Positions 19,301 to 27,387 of a stretch of 64,000 nt of DNA are shown piece after piece. Within the stretch, counting starts at the first letter, position 1. Every line of letters starts with the position of its first letter. The position numbers and the translations under genes were made by a program. The notes beneath the pieces are model-generated. The model saw only the letters and a list, made by a program, of their open reading frames with translations, was not told the origin of the DNA and made no database searches. Source of the stretch: Azophilus sp965199705 (lineage in GTDB: Bacteria > Pseudomonadota > Gammaproteobacteria > Pseudomonadales > Azotimanducaceae); contig OZ241359.1 of NCBI GenBank assembly GCA_965199705.1, positions 1,426,001-1,490,000 of the forward strand, in the 5' to 3' direction.

Positions 19301-19392
19301 TGCTGACGCTTGTGGCGGCGCCCGTCTTCTACCGGATCGCGCTGCGCCGGCGGCTTCAGGATACCCTGCCGGCGGTTCCGGTCAGCGCATGA
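16327..19392 (+). CDS. RND efflux pump inner-membrane permease (AcrB/HAE1 family)
   Basis: Proton-driven resistance-nodulation-division pump of 1021 aa. A first helix after NIARLSIERPVYPWLL is followed by a porter domain with YPGASAEEVEQEVT (about 53-67). The TM2-6 block contains GALMIAMGMLVDNGIVVAEGM, whose D-N pair in TM4 is part of the proton relay. The second half repeats the arrangement with FLSLSGMLIKNCIVLLDEI. GTG at 16327 is the start. Substrate is unknown: drugs, bile-like or lipid compounds are all possible. The 3' end overlaps the convergent epoxide hydrolase gene by 11 bp. Confidence 0.9.
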   Translation: MRNIARLSIERPVYPWLLILTCAVGGLVGLREVGRLEDPPFPIKTVLVVTEYPGASAEEVEQEVTDALEAALQELPQGDEILSKSLPGRSEIQVEIQEQYGSEDTPQIFDELRRRVREATARLPPGAGEPIVEDDFGDVYGILYAVTAPGYAPSDIHDMSRRLANGLRGVPGVAKVATAGEPHEAIHVEVDHLRLGRLGVPVDQLIASVAAENQVMPPSSLAFEGRRLLLAPEQAMDTAGAVADMRIGRPGTTEMVRLVDIADIRREEVETPRQIIRHDGERAFTVGVSVVAEENVVRVGKQVDARMAELIQQLPVGVSAQPVYAQHQVVEQAMQRFLTNLMLSVATVVLALCLFMGWRAGIVVGAVLLLTVLGTLALMAVLGIELQRISLGALMIAMGMLVDNGIVVAEGMVIGVRRGLTPAEAADRSVRRTQVALLGATVIGIVAFGPISLTDDNGGHFLRSLFQVVAIALLLSWVLAVTVVPMLGSHLLKAGAAQDENALYSGWMYTPYRALIRFGLRRAWFTTGVLVGVLAACLWGFQFVKQAFFPTTDTPLFYVDYRLPEGTDILTTSQSVHDMEAAFADMPGVLNVTTFVGQGASRFTSVHQVEQPNSAYAQLVIRVADVRAMDTIMAAAGPRLREIRPDAEVMVTRAQFSPSGNAKIVARFSGPDARILRHLAEQALAVYLAHDLIDRGTDWRQRALQIAPRFNEPAAEIAGVSRRDVHQALAYATRGLQVGLYREGDKLIPIIARAPETERADPQALPERLVWSASGARHIPMRQVAGFDLVADDVIIHRRDRVRTIQARANPPVGHNANRAHTRVRPAVEAIPLPPGYTLEWGGEYEDNKMAYATLFSKIPIALGLMFLITILMFGRMTEPVVIWLCVPMTICGVVIGLLATDLSFTFPSFLGFLSLSGMLIKNCIVLLDEIHKRLEEGACTLETMVAGSVSRLRPVLLAAGTTIAGMSPLLADPFFRQMAVCIMSGLAFATLLTLVAAPVFYRIALRRRLQDTLPAVPVSA

Positions 19393-20524
19393 GGCGGAAC
19401 GCCTTCTGCACCTCCTTGATGAAGAGCGCAGGCTGCTCGAGCGCTGCGAAATGCCCGCCTCGGTCGAGTTCGTTCCAATAGACGATATTGCCGTAACGGG
19501 TTTCCGCCCAGGAACGGGGCGTGAGAACGACTTCCCTGGGGAAGATGCTGCAACCGGTCGGCAGGCTGATCGGCGCTTCGCCACCGGTGAATCGGCCGAA
19601 GCTCTCCCAGTAGAGGCGTGCGGATGAAGCGCCTGAGGCGGTCAGCCAATAGAGCATGATGTTGTCGAGCAGCACGTCCCGGTCGAGGATATTCTCCGGA
19701 TGCCCCTGACAGTCCGTCCAGGCGTGGAACTTCTCCAGTATCCACATGGCCTGGCCTACCGGCGAATCGGTCAGGCCGTAGCCCAGGGTCTGAGGTCGCG
19801 TGCTTTGCTGCTTGGAGTAGCCAGAACCCCACTGCTGATAGTGTTGCGCGGCTGCGAGCGCCAACTTGTCCTTTTCGTTCGGGTTGGCGAGCGCCTCGGG
19901 CGTCGGTTGCGCCAACGGCATGTTGACATGTATGCCGGCGCAATGGCCGAGATTCTGTTGGGCAATGGCGGTGGTGACCAATGCGCCCCAATCGCCACCC
20001 TGGGCGAAGTACGGGTCGTAACCCAGCCGTTGCATCAGCCGATCCCAGACATCGGCGATTTTCTCTACGCCCCAGCCGGGCGTGCTCGGCTTGCCGGAAA
20101 AGCCGTAACCCGGCAGGGACGGGCAGACCACATGAAAGGCGTCCGCGGCGTCGCCGCCGTGCGCAACCGGATCCGACAGGGGCGCGATGACCTCCTGGAA
20201 CTCGACGATGGAGCCGGGCCAGCCGTGCGTGATGAGGAGCGGCCGGGCATTCGGCTCGGGGCTTCGTTGGTGGATGAAGTGGATGTCGAGCCCGTCCAGG
20301 CGCGTGGTGAACTGAGGAAAGCGGTTGAGCCTGTCTCTGCGCGCCCCCCAGTCGTAGGATGCCGACCAGTAGGCGCAGAAGTCCCGGGCGTAGGCCAGGG
20401 GCACGCCCTGCGACCAATCGTCCGGCGTTTCCGCCTCGGGCCAGCGGGTACGGGCAAGGCGATCCCGGAGATCTGCCAAGGCCGCGTCTGTGGTGGTGAT
20501 CGTGAAGGGATGGATCTCGGACAT
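19382..20524 (-). CDS. Epoxide hydrolase (alpha/beta hydrolase with EH N-terminal domain)
   Basis: Epoxide hydrolase of the microsomal/juvenile-hormone type, converting an epoxide to a vicinal diol. The N-terminal EHN domain (about 1-85, with the typical RLARTRWPE and DFCAYWSASYDW segments) precedes an alpha/beta hydrolase core. HGWPGS (100-105) forms the oxyanion hole and Asp178 in GGDWGA is the nucleophile. His358 in DRGGHFAALEQP is the charge-relay base. Length 380 aa is normal. It could act on epoxides produced by P450 enzymes such as those at 34 and 63 kb. It is convergent with the RND operon. Confidence 0.87.
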   Translation of the reverse strand: MSEIHPFTITTTDAALADLRDRLARTRWPEAETPDDWSQGVPLAYARDFCAYWSASYDWGARRDRLNRFPQFTTRLDGLDIHFIHQRSPEPNARPLLITHGWPGSIVEFQEVIAPLSDPVAHGGDAADAFHVVCPSLPGYGFSGKPSTPGWGVEKIADVWDRLMQRLGYDPYFAQGGDWGALVTTAIAQQNLGHCAGIHVNMPLAQPTPEALANPNEKDKLALAAAQHYQQWGSGYSKQQSTRPQTLGYGLTDSPVGQAMWILEKFHAWTDCQGHPENILDRDVLLDNIMLYWLTASGASSARLYWESFGRFTGGEAPISLPTGCSIFPREVVLTPRSWAETRYGNIVYWNELDRGGHFAALEQPALFIKEVQKAFRLMR

Positions 20525-20613
20525 GGGATACGGGCTCCAAGGCTAAATCGTGCCGATTGTATGCCGGCTGACTTCGAAAAGACTCGCGTGATGGAACGCC
20601 GGGCGACTCCGGG

Positions 20614-22866
20614 CTACAGCAGGTTCAGGATGCGGCTGAATTTCAGGATGACTTCTCGTCGTGGCGGACCGACGGCCTCCCGTTCGTCGAGCTGGTTATA
20701 GACCAGGAAGAGGCCGGCATTGGCGGTTTGCAGCCAGGCCAGACGCAGGTTGGTGGCGATGACGTCGTTGCGGTTGTCGTATTGCACCAGTGCCTGTAGC
20801 GTCAGGCGCGGGCGCAAGGCCCAGGTGGCCCGCAAGCGCCCCACCTGGACGTCGAAATGGTTGTCCGGCAGCTTGAATCGGTTGTAGTTCCAACTCAGTT
20901 CCAGGCTGAATTTTTCACCCCACCGATAGCGCAGGCGCGGCTCCGCGTTGGTCCGCGTGCCACCGAAGCGGCCACCGAGTCTTGAAGAGACGTGAAAGCT
21001 CAGCGGTTGCGCCTCGTCGGTCTGGAACACCAGTTGTGCTTCCTGGTGCCGGTAGTCGCCGACTGGCACCGTCACGCCGCTGACAATCTCAAAGGGTTCG
21101 CTGACACCTTCGTGGGTGATATTCATGCCGGTGTGAATCTCGAGCCCGCTCTGCCATTCCCAGTGATTGTCGATGTGCACGAACATGGATTCGTGGTAGC
21201 CGTCGCCATAGCGCCAGTAACTGGTGGCGAATATGTGTGGGCGCAGCTCGTGCAGGCCCCACAGGTCGTCCGGTCGAATGCGCCGCAGCAAGCTGCCCAG
21301 AGCCCGCCGATACGCCTGGCGACCCAGAAAACCCACTTCCGGGTTGAAGTTGTCAGCCAACTGGGTATAGGCGAGATTGCCCGTCCACTTTTCCGAGTCG
21401 AGCGAGCCGCGCAGGCCGAACGCATGATCCCGGCCGGAACGGCCGGGCGTATCCGTCTTCGCGAGCCAGCCGGAGAGAATGAACTGCTCGCCGATACCGA
21501 GCCGTCCATCCACGGCATAGGTGCGGTTGTGATCCTGATCGCGCGGTGTCTCGTGGCTGCCGTCTCCCTGGCGATTGACGAACATGAGGCCGATAGCCGA
21601 ATGCTGGCCGAACTCCCGTTGCACGCGGGCCACGGAGAAGTCGTTGCGCGGCGCCTCGTCGGCCACTCGATCGGTGCGGATATGCAGGAGTCCGAGATTG
21701 AGGCCTCGACCGAGCTTGCCGGAGAGGCGCCCGCCCGCCTCGATGGGGATGGGGACGCCGTCCTCGCTGAGCCCGACCCGCCGGCTGAAGAAGAGCTCCA
21801 CCTGTCCGGGTGTGCCCACCGCGAACTGGTTGGCGTTTTCCAGAAAGAAAGGCCGTTTCTCCTGAAAGAAGAGATTGAATCGATCGAGATTGGCGCGTAC
21901 CTCGTCGGCCTCGACCTGGGCGAAGTCGGTATTCCAGGTGGCGTCCAGCGTCAGCGAAGGGGTGAGCGAGTACTTCAGATCTACTCCGGTCTCCATGTCC
22001 GCGCCACGCTCGTCGGCGTCAGAGCCGCCTGCTATGCGCCGGCCAAGCCCGTAGGGGCTGACTTGCAGATTGCGTTGCGGCGGTTGCTGCAATCCGACCC
22101 CGGCGCCTGCTCTGGAAATTCGGGTGATGTCGTGCTGGCGTGTCAGTGGCGCCCAGAAGGCTCGCTCCCGGTTGTGGCGAATGTTGCGTTGAAAGTTGAG
22201 CCCCCAGACCTGCTCGGCGCCTCCGCCATAGCGCAGCGACTTGAACGGGATTCTGAACTCCGTGGACCAGCCCTTCGCATGGACGCGGCTTGCCACTGTC
22301 CAACTGGTATCCCAGTTGCGGTTGATGATGCCGCCGGACGCCATCCTGGCGTTGCCCTGGCTGACCTGTGCATCGAACTCCACCCCGGCTGGATTGGTGC
22401 CGAACAGGAAGCCGTTGCGTCCGTCGCGGAAGGTGTCGAGCAGCACCAGGAAACTGTCGCTCTCATCCAGGTCGCTGTCGCGGCCCGTGCTGTTGACGAT
22501 GATCCGCTCCGGCCTCTCATCGTGGCAAACAGCGGCAATGTAGAGGGCGTCCGCCGTGTACCCGACATGCACTAAAGTTTTCTGGCTGGCGGCTTCGCCT
22601 TCATTCGGTTGCGTCTGAATGAACCCGGTCGCCGCCGGCAGCCCGGCCCAGGCGGAATCGCCTCGCACATTGCCGTCTATCTCCGGCGGGTTTTGCAGCC
22701 TTGTGAACACAAGGCTTGGCGCCGTCCAACCGACCGCCGGCAAGAGGAGCGCGCCGCAGAGCAGGGCGGGCAGCCAGATGCGTCCGGCGCGGCGACTGCC
22801 CGGCGCCTGAATCCTGTGGCGTCGCGGTTGCGCACATGCGCCGGTTGCCGGGTTCCAGCCGTTCAT
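20614..22866 (-). CDS. CBM9-like/DUF5916 outer-membrane protein
   Basis: A secreted protein with a signal peptide (cleavage near GWTA, residue 49), a CBM9-like beta-sandwich (about residues 55-260, starting PPEIDGNVRGDSAW) and a long DUF5916 domain made of alternating beta strands that probably form an outer-membrane barrel, ending in a hydrophobic strand (VILKFSRILNLL). The function is unknown; relatives are common in marine bacteria and often lie near peptidase or TonB genes. ATG at 22866 gives the cleanest signal peptide; ATG at 22893 is possible. The upstream frame is open but lacks protein character. It is divergent from the lipid operon starting at 23234. Confidence 0.8.
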   Translation of the reverse strand: MNGWNPATGACAQPRRHRIQAPGSRRAGRIWLPALLCGALLLPAVGWTAPSLVFTRLQNPPEIDGNVRGDSAWAGLPAATGFIQTQPNEGEAASQKTLVHVGYTADALYIAAVCHDERPERIIVNSTGRDSDLDESDSFLVLLDTFRDGRNGFLFGTNPAGVEFDAQVSQGNARMASGGIINRNWDTSWTVASRVHAKGWSTEFRIPFKSLRYGGGAEQVWGLNFQRNIRHNRERAFWAPLTRQHDITRISRAGAGVGLQQPPQRNLQVSPYGLGRRIAGGSDADERGADMETGVDLKYSLTPSLTLDATWNTDFAQVEADEVRANLDRFNLFFQEKRPFFLENANQFAVGTPGQVELFFSRRVGLSEDGVPIPIEAGGRLSGKLGRGLNLGLLHIRTDRVADEAPRNDFSVARVQREFGQHSAIGLMFVNRQGDGSHETPRDQDHNRTYAVDGRLGIGEQFILSGWLAKTDTPGRSGRDHAFGLRGSLDSEKWTGNLAYTQLADNFNPEVGFLGRQAYRRALGSLLRRIRPDDLWGLHELRPHIFATSYWRYGDGYHESMFVHIDNHWEWQSGLEIHTGMNITHEGVSEPFEIVSGVTVPVGDYRHQEAQLVFQTDEAQPLSFHVSSRLGGRFGGTRTNAEPRLRYRWGEKFSLELSWNYNRFKLPDNHFDVQVGRLRATWALRPRLTLQALVQYDNRNDVIATNLRLAWLQTANAGLFLVYNQLDEREAVGPPRREVILKFSRILNLL

Positions 22867-23011
22867 GATTCTGCACGCTTGATGGACAATCATCCTGGCG
22901 CTGCTTCCGGTCTGGCCGCCAAACCCTTGCCCTGAATTGGCTCCAGTGCGGATGAGGTGGATTGCAGGTTGACGGCTGCGTCTCCAAGATGTTTCAATTA
23001 TGTGTGAGTCA

Positions 23012-23030
23012 TGTTTCCATTTCTGAAACA
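23012..23030. promoter_or_regulatory. Palindromic operator-like site
   Basis: TGTTTCCATTTCTGAAACA is an interrupted palindrome (TGTTTC, 7 bp, GAAACA) in the divergent intergenic region between the DUF5916 gene and the lipid operon. A further half-site (GATGTTTCAATT) lies about 20 bp to the left. The shape suits a dimeric TetR-, LacI- or LysR-type regulator; no regulator gene is adjacent. Confidence 0.45.
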
Positions 23031-23139
23031 AAGAATCCCGGCGTAACCGTTGATTTGCGTTACAATGTGGCCCGCCCTCGGGTAGGGAATGCAACAAGGG
23101 CGCGAATGATCTGGCTGATTCGGCGGGTGGCTGCCACGG

Positions 23140-23166
23140 GGAGGCTTTTCGATTCCGGGAGCCTCC
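23140..23166 (+). promoter_or_regulatory. Hairpin in leader of lipid operon
   Basis: GGAGGCT (23140-23146) pairs with AGCCTCC (23160-23166) around a 13-nt loop, and a small GTGG/CCAC hairpin lies immediately upstream. It is 68 bp before the acyl-AMP ligase start and could be a leader or attenuator structure, but there is no T-run and no known riboswitch pattern. Confidence 0.3.
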
Positions 23167-23233
23167 ACCAAGGCGGGTCTGTCTGGTAGCTGGCTCCATT
23201 CGCAAGACAGGATCATACAAGAAAAACCGAACC

Positions 23234-24961
23234 GTGACACAGGCAGGCGCAACTCCAACGGGCGGCATCATGACGCCCGCGGTGGATCAGTTCAGGGGGC
23301 TGGCAGAGGCGCTCGACATTGCCGGGCGCTGGCCGACTGGCTTCAATTTCTACAATGGTTCGGGCGTCCTGAGCCATGCGTTGCCCTATGCGCAACTGCG
23401 CCTGCAAGCCAGGGCGGCGGCTCGCCGACTGCTGGCGCTCGACCTGCCGCGCCACAGCCGGGTGGCGATCGTTGCCGACACGGACCCGCTGTTTCTGAGA
23501 ATCTTCTTCGCCTGCCAGTATGCCGGGTTGATTCCCGTGCCCTTGCCGGCTGCTCTGCCCATGGGCGGCGCCGCGGCTTATGTGGGTCAGATTCGGCGCA
23601 TGATGGATAGCTGCGGCGCTGCGGTCGGCGTAGCGCCCGAGAGCTATCTGGGCTACCTGCAAGAGGCGGCAGCGCCACTGAACCTGCGGTTTGTCGGCAG
23701 CGCGGCGGCGCTGGATGCGCTGCCGGAGTCCGACGCGCCGCTCGCGCCCCTCCTGGACGCCGAACCGGCCTATCTGCAATACACCTCCGGCAGCACCAGA
23801 TTTCCGCGTGGCGTGCAGATGTCGCAATCTGCAACCCTGTGCAATCTGCGCGAGATCGCCGATGTCGGCGTGCAGATGACAGGGCGCGACCGCGGCGTTT
23901 CCTGGTTGCCCTTCTATCACGACATGGGGCTGGTGGGCTGCGTGCTCGTACCGCTCATCCGCGCCGTTTCGATGGACTTCATCAGCCCCAGAACCTTCGC
24001 CATGCGCCCGCGTCTGTGGTTGAAACTGTTGTCCGAGAACCGAGGCACCTTTTCCACCAGCCCGCCCTCCGGTTACGGCCTGTGCGCCACGCGCCTGCGC
24101 GACGTGGACCAGAAACGCTATGACCTGTCGCATTGGCGGGTCGCCGGGGTTGGCGCAGAGCGCATCAATCCGCGCCTGCTGGAGCGATTTGTTCAGGTGC
24201 TGCGCGCGAGCGGATTCCGCCCGGAAGCCCTGGTCGCCTGCTATGGCATGGCTGAATGTGGCCTGGCGATCAGCTTTGCGCCGCTTGGCCAGGGGCTGTC
24301 CGTGGAGTCGGTGGACCGCCGTCAGATCACCGAAACCGGCCTGGCTGCGCCAGCGCAGGCCGATTCTGACGCACTGCAGCTGGTGGACTGCGGCGCCGTC
24401 ATGCCCAGTTACGAATTTCGCATCTGTGATGCGGCTGGCGTGGAACAGGGCGAGCGCGTCTGCGGCCGAATCATGGTGCGCGGCCCGAGCGTCATGAACG
24501 GTTATTTCAATGATCCAGAAGCAACCGCCGAGGTGCTGGACGACGATGGCTGGCTGGATACCGGCGATGTGGGCTATCGCGTGGGTCGTCACCTGGTGAT
24601 CACCGCGCGCAGCAAGGATGTCATCATCATCAACGGCCGCAACATCTGGCCGCAGGATCTGGAGCAGCTCGCAGAAACCATGCCCGGCGTGCGCACCGGC
24701 ACCACCACGGCCTTCGAGGCGGCAGACGCCAGCGGCGCGTCCATGGTGGTTCTGGTCGTGGAGAGCAAGCGCCCGCGCGCTGATCTGCCCGGCCCGATTG
24801 AAGCCAGGGTGCGCGCCCACTTCGGCATCAACTGCTATGTGGAAATCGTGCCGCCGCGCACCCTGCCGCGCACCTCGTCCGGCAAGCTTTCGCGCTCGAC
24901 CGCTCGCCGCGATTTTCTGGCCCGGCAGGACCAGCAGGCTCGCCAAGCCCGGCCAGCCTGA
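23234..24961 (+). CDS. Fatty acyl-AMP ligase / acyl-ACP synthetase
   Basis: ANL-superfamily adenylating enzyme activating a fatty acid for transfer to the acyl carrier protein encoded at 25906. Visible motifs are YTSGSTRFPRG (A3, 183-193), YGMAE (A5, 337-341), DTGDVGY (A7, 442-448) and the C-terminal SSGKLSR with catalytic Lys551. The PFYHDMGLVG segment near residue 227 is typical of fatty acyl-AMP ligases rather than acetyl-CoA synthetases. Start is GTG at 23234. It is the first gene of a four-gene unit with an SDR, an ACP and serine palmitoyltransferase, parallel to the Caulobacter acyl-ACP synthetase used in ceramide synthesis. Confidence 0.85.
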   Translation: MTQAGATPTGGIMTPAVDQFRGLAEALDIAGRWPTGFNFYNGSGVLSHALPYAQLRLQARAAARRLLALDLPRHSRVAIVADTDPLFLRIFFACQYAGLIPVPLPAALPMGGAAAYVGQIRRMMDSCGAAVGVAPESYLGYLQEAAAPLNLRFVGSAAALDALPESDAPLAPLLDAEPAYLQYTSGSTRFPRGVQMSQSATLCNLREIADVGVQMTGRDRGVSWLPFYHDMGLVGCVLVPLIRAVSMDFISPRTFAMRPRLWLKLLSENRGTFSTSPPSGYGLCATRLRDVDQKRYDLSHWRVAGVGAERINPRLLERFVQVLRASGFRPEALVACYGMAECGLAISFAPLGQGLSVESVDRRQITETGLAAPAQADSDALQLVDCGAVMPSYEFRICDAAGVEQGERVCGRIMVRGPSVMNGYFNDPEATAEVLDDDGWLDTGDVGYRVGRHLVITARSKDVIIINGRNIWPQDLEQLAETMPGVRTGTTTAFEAADASGASMVVLVVESKRPRADLPGPIEARVRAHFGINCYVEIVPPRTLPRTSSGKLSRSTARRDFLARQDQQARQARPA

Positions 24962-25027
24962 CGCCGGGATCATTCACCGGGTTCCCGACTCCTGAATACC
25001 AGCCCAGGCCGGGTAGTTGCGACCGGT

Positions 25028-25909
25028 TTGACCGGTTTCATCGGCCGCCGTTTGCTGCCTGCCTTGTTGGCAGCGCGCTGGCGGGTGCGGGCGCTGGTGC
25101 GCGGCCCTGCCGCCTTCCCGGCCGGCGTCGAGCGCCGTCGGGTTGACTTGGGCGATCTTGACGGCCTCACCGAGGCGCTGGCCGGCGCCGATGCCGTGCT
25201 GCATCTGGCCGGCGCCGTGCGCGGGCGCGGCCCCGCTGACTTTTATCCCGCCAACGTCGCAGCCGTTGCCAATCTGTGCACGGCGCTGGCCCGTCAATCG
25301 AGGCCTGGCGCCCTGTTGCTGCTTTCCTCGCTGGCGGCATCGCGTCCGCATCTGTCGCACTATGCGGCCAGCAAGCGCGCTGGCGAAGAGGCGCTTTCGC
25401 CAGGGCTCGCCTGGACCGTGTTGCGGCCAACGGCTGTCTATGGCCCGGGCGATCAGGAGCTTGCGCCCCTGTTCCGCTCGATTCGCCGAGGCTGGATGCC
25501 GGTGCCCGGTAACCCGGCGCAGAGGTTGACCTTCCTGCACGTGGACGATCTGGCTGCGGCGATCGTGCATTGGCTCGCTGATTCCGAACCTTGTCTGGGT
25601 GGTGTTTTTCATATCGACGATGGCGCTCCCGGCGGCTACGATTGGTCCGCCATTGCCGCTGCTGTCGGCTGCACCGAAGCCCGGCGGCTGGTGCTGCCGA
25701 AGTTGCTGCTGCGCGCTGCGGCGCAAGGCAACCTGGCGTTGTCCCGGCTGCTCGGGCGCAGGCCGATGCTGACCCCTGGCAAGGTGCGCGAACTGACGCA
25801 GGATGAATGGCTCGGCGGCGAACCGGACTTCGCCACAGCTACCGGATGGCGCCCGGCCTATGGGCTTGCTGCCGGTATAAGGCAAACGTTTGCAGAGGCG
25901 CTGGCATGA
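25028..25909 (+). CDS. NAD(P)-dependent epimerase/dehydratase-type SDR (CerR-like)
   Basis: Extended short-chain dehydrogenase with an N-terminal Rossmann fold. TGLTGFIG is the nucleotide-binding TGxxGxxG, and YAASKRAGE (about residues 116-124 of this reading) carries the catalytic Tyr-x3-Lys. In ceramide-making proteobacteria an enzyme of this type (CerR) reduces the 3-keto group of the sphingoid intermediate, which fits the neighbours. The listed TTG start cuts the first beta strand and half of the glycine motif. Homology extends upstream in the same frame (RVVATG), right back to the stop of the preceding gene, with only CTG at 24992 available as a start. Either a non-standard start or a sequence error is involved. 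ATGA overlap with the acp gene follows. Confidence 0.8.
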   Translation: MTGFIGRRLLPALLAARWRVRALVRGPAAFPAGVERRRVDLGDLDGLTEALAGADAVLHLAGAVRGRGPADFYPANVAAVANLCTALARQSRPGALLLLSSLAASRPHLSHYAASKRAGEEALSPGLAWTVLRPTAVYGPGDQELAPLFRSIRRGWMPVPGNPAQRLTFLHVDDLAAAIVHWLADSEPCLGGVFHIDDGAPGGYDWSAIAAAVGCTEARRLVLPKLLLRAAAQGNLALSRLLGRRPMLTPGKVRELTQDEWLGGEPDFATATGWRPAYGLAAGIRQTFAEALA

Positions 25910-26142
25910 ACCAATCGATTGAATCCACGCTACGCGACCTGCTGGTCGGCGTGACGCCGCTGCCGCCCGAATTCTCGGCTGATTCCGACCTGCTTGAAGA
26001 CGCGGCCCTGGAGTCGGCGCAGGTGATGGAGTTCATCATGGAAGTGGAAGACCACTTCGACATCATCGTGCCGCAGGCGGAGTTGGGGGAGGTGCGCACC
26101 CTGGCCCAGCTGGCGCAATTGGTGGTTCGGTCACTGCAATGA
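25906..26142 (+). CDS. Acyl carrier protein
   Basis: A 78-aa acidic four-helix carrier protein. The phosphopantetheine site is Ser37 in LEDAALESAQVMEFI, where the usual DSL is replaced by ESA. The surrounding DSDLLED and EVEDHFDI segments match ACPs of lipid-type clusters. Its ATG overlaps the SDR stop (ATGA) and its stop overlaps the SPT start, so all three are translationally coupled. It probably holds the acyl chain loaded by the upstream ligase and presents it to serine palmitoyltransferase. Confidence 0.85.
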   Translation: MNQSIESTLRDLLVGVTPLPPEFSADSDLLEDAALESAQVMEFIMEVEDHFDIIVPQAELGEVRTLAQLAQLVVRSLQ

Positions 26143-27329
26143 GTTTGCTCGACAAGTTCGAGGCAACAGCCGCCACCCGCGCCAGTCTTGGCGCGCGCGA
26201 TCCGACGCGGGTGGTGATCGAGCGGCTGCTGTCGCCGACCCAGGGGATGATCGAAGGCAAGCCGGTTATTCTCGCGGGCACCAACAACTACCTTGGCCTC
26301 ACCTTCGACCCGGATGGCGTGGCGGCGGGCCTCGATGCCTTGCAGACAGCCGGCACCGGCACCACCGGTTCACGCATGGCCAACGGCACCTATGCCGATC
26401 ATGTGGCGCTGGAGCGTGAAATTGCCGACTTTTACGGCTACCCGGCGGCGGTGGTGTTTTCCACCGGCTATGCGGCCAATCTCGGATCGCTGGCGGCTCT
26501 TTGCGGCCCGGAGGACGCGATACTGCTGGATGCGGACGCCCATGCCAGCCTGTTCGATGGTTGCCGACTTTGCCAGGCAGCGGTCTATACCTTTCGTCAC
26601 AATGATCCGGCGAGCCTGGATCGACGGCTGCGTCGTCTCGGCGAGCGGGCGTCCAACACCCTGGTGGTGATCGAAGGACTGTACAGCGTCCTCGGAGACA
26701 AGGCGCCGCTGGCCGAGATGGTTGCCGTGAAGGCGCAGCATGGCGCAGCGCTTCTGGTGGATGAGGCGCATAGCCTGGGTGTGGTTGGCGCTGGCGGGCG
26801 CGGCGTGGCCGAAGAAGCCGGCGTGCTCGACGAGGTTGATTTCGTGGTCGGCACCTTCAGCAAGAGCCTGGGCGCCATGGGCGGTTTCTGCACCAGCCGG
26901 CACGAGGCTGTTGCGCTGTTCCCCTATGGCAGCAGGCCCTACATGTTCACGGCTTCGCCGTCGCCGGCGACCATTGCCTGCACCCGCTCTGCTCTGCGCG
27001 CCTTGCGCAGCCGACCGGAGTTGAAGCAGCGCTTGTGGCGCAACGCCCGGCGTTTGTGGCAGCAACTCACGCAACACGGTCTGGCGGTGGGGACAGAACC
27101 GAGCCCGGTGATGGCCGTGCGTCTGCCGGACCGGGCGCAGGCGCTCGCCGCCTGGAGCCGGATTCTTGACGCTGGCGTGTATGTCAACCTGATGCTGCCG
27201 CCGGCGGCGCCGGGTGGCGACAGCCTGGTGCGCATGAGCGTGAGCGCTGCACACAGCGATGCGCAGATCGACGAGGTAGGCCGTGTGCTGGCCCGGACAT
27301 TGCGCCAGGGCGCCAGCGCAGGCATATAA
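26139..27329 (+). CDS. spt: Serine palmitoyltransferase (alpha-oxoamine synthase)
   Basis: PLP-dependent alpha-oxoamine synthase condensing an amino acid, probably serine, with an acyl thioester to a 3-keto sphingoid base. Lys242 in GTFSKSLGAMGGF binds PLP, Asp208 and His211 are in VDEAHSLG, and His135 in DADAHASLFDG stacks on the cofactor. It is 396 aa, cytosolic and soluble as in Sphingomonas. Family members include 8-amino-7-oxononanoate synthase (BioF) and 2-amino-3-ketobutyrate ligase; the adjacent ACP, acyl-AMP ligase and CerR-like SDR, and the lack of biotin genes, favour sphingolipid synthesis. The ATG overlaps the acp stop by four bases. Confidence 0.82.
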   Translation: MSLLDKFEATAATRASLGARDPTRVVIERLLSPTQGMIEGKPVILAGTNNYLGLTFDPDGVAAGLDALQTAGTGTTGSRMANGTYADHVALEREIADFYGYPAAVVFSTGYAANLGSLAALCGPEDAILLDADAHASLFDGCRLCQAAVYTFRHNDPASLDRRLRRLGERASNTLVVIEGLYSVLGDKAPLAEMVAVKAQHGAALLVDEAHSLGVVGAGGRGVAEEAGVLDEVDFVVGTFSKSLGAMGGFCTSRHEAVALFPYGSRPYMFTASPSPATIACTRSALRALRSRPELKQRLWRNARRLWQQLTQHGLAVGTEPSPVMAVRLPDRAQALAAWSRILDAGVYVNLMLPPAAPGGDSLVRMSVSAAHSDAQIDEVGRVLARTLRQGASAGI

Positions 27330-27387
27330 TCCGCCTGGCGGTCGCCTGGGCAGACGGCGGGGCAGGGAGGGCAGCGCATGGAGACAG

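Noticed and set aside
16984..19584. Minus-strand open frame of about 866 codons
   Set aside because: Complement of the RND permease gene; composition (His, Gln, Arg and Gly) is typical of an antisense shadow.
20992..22575. Long plus-strand open frame of about 527 codons
   Set aside because: It lies antisense to the CBM9/DUF5916 gene, whose domains are recognisable; the plus-strand translation has no family character and follows from the GC-rich codon pattern.
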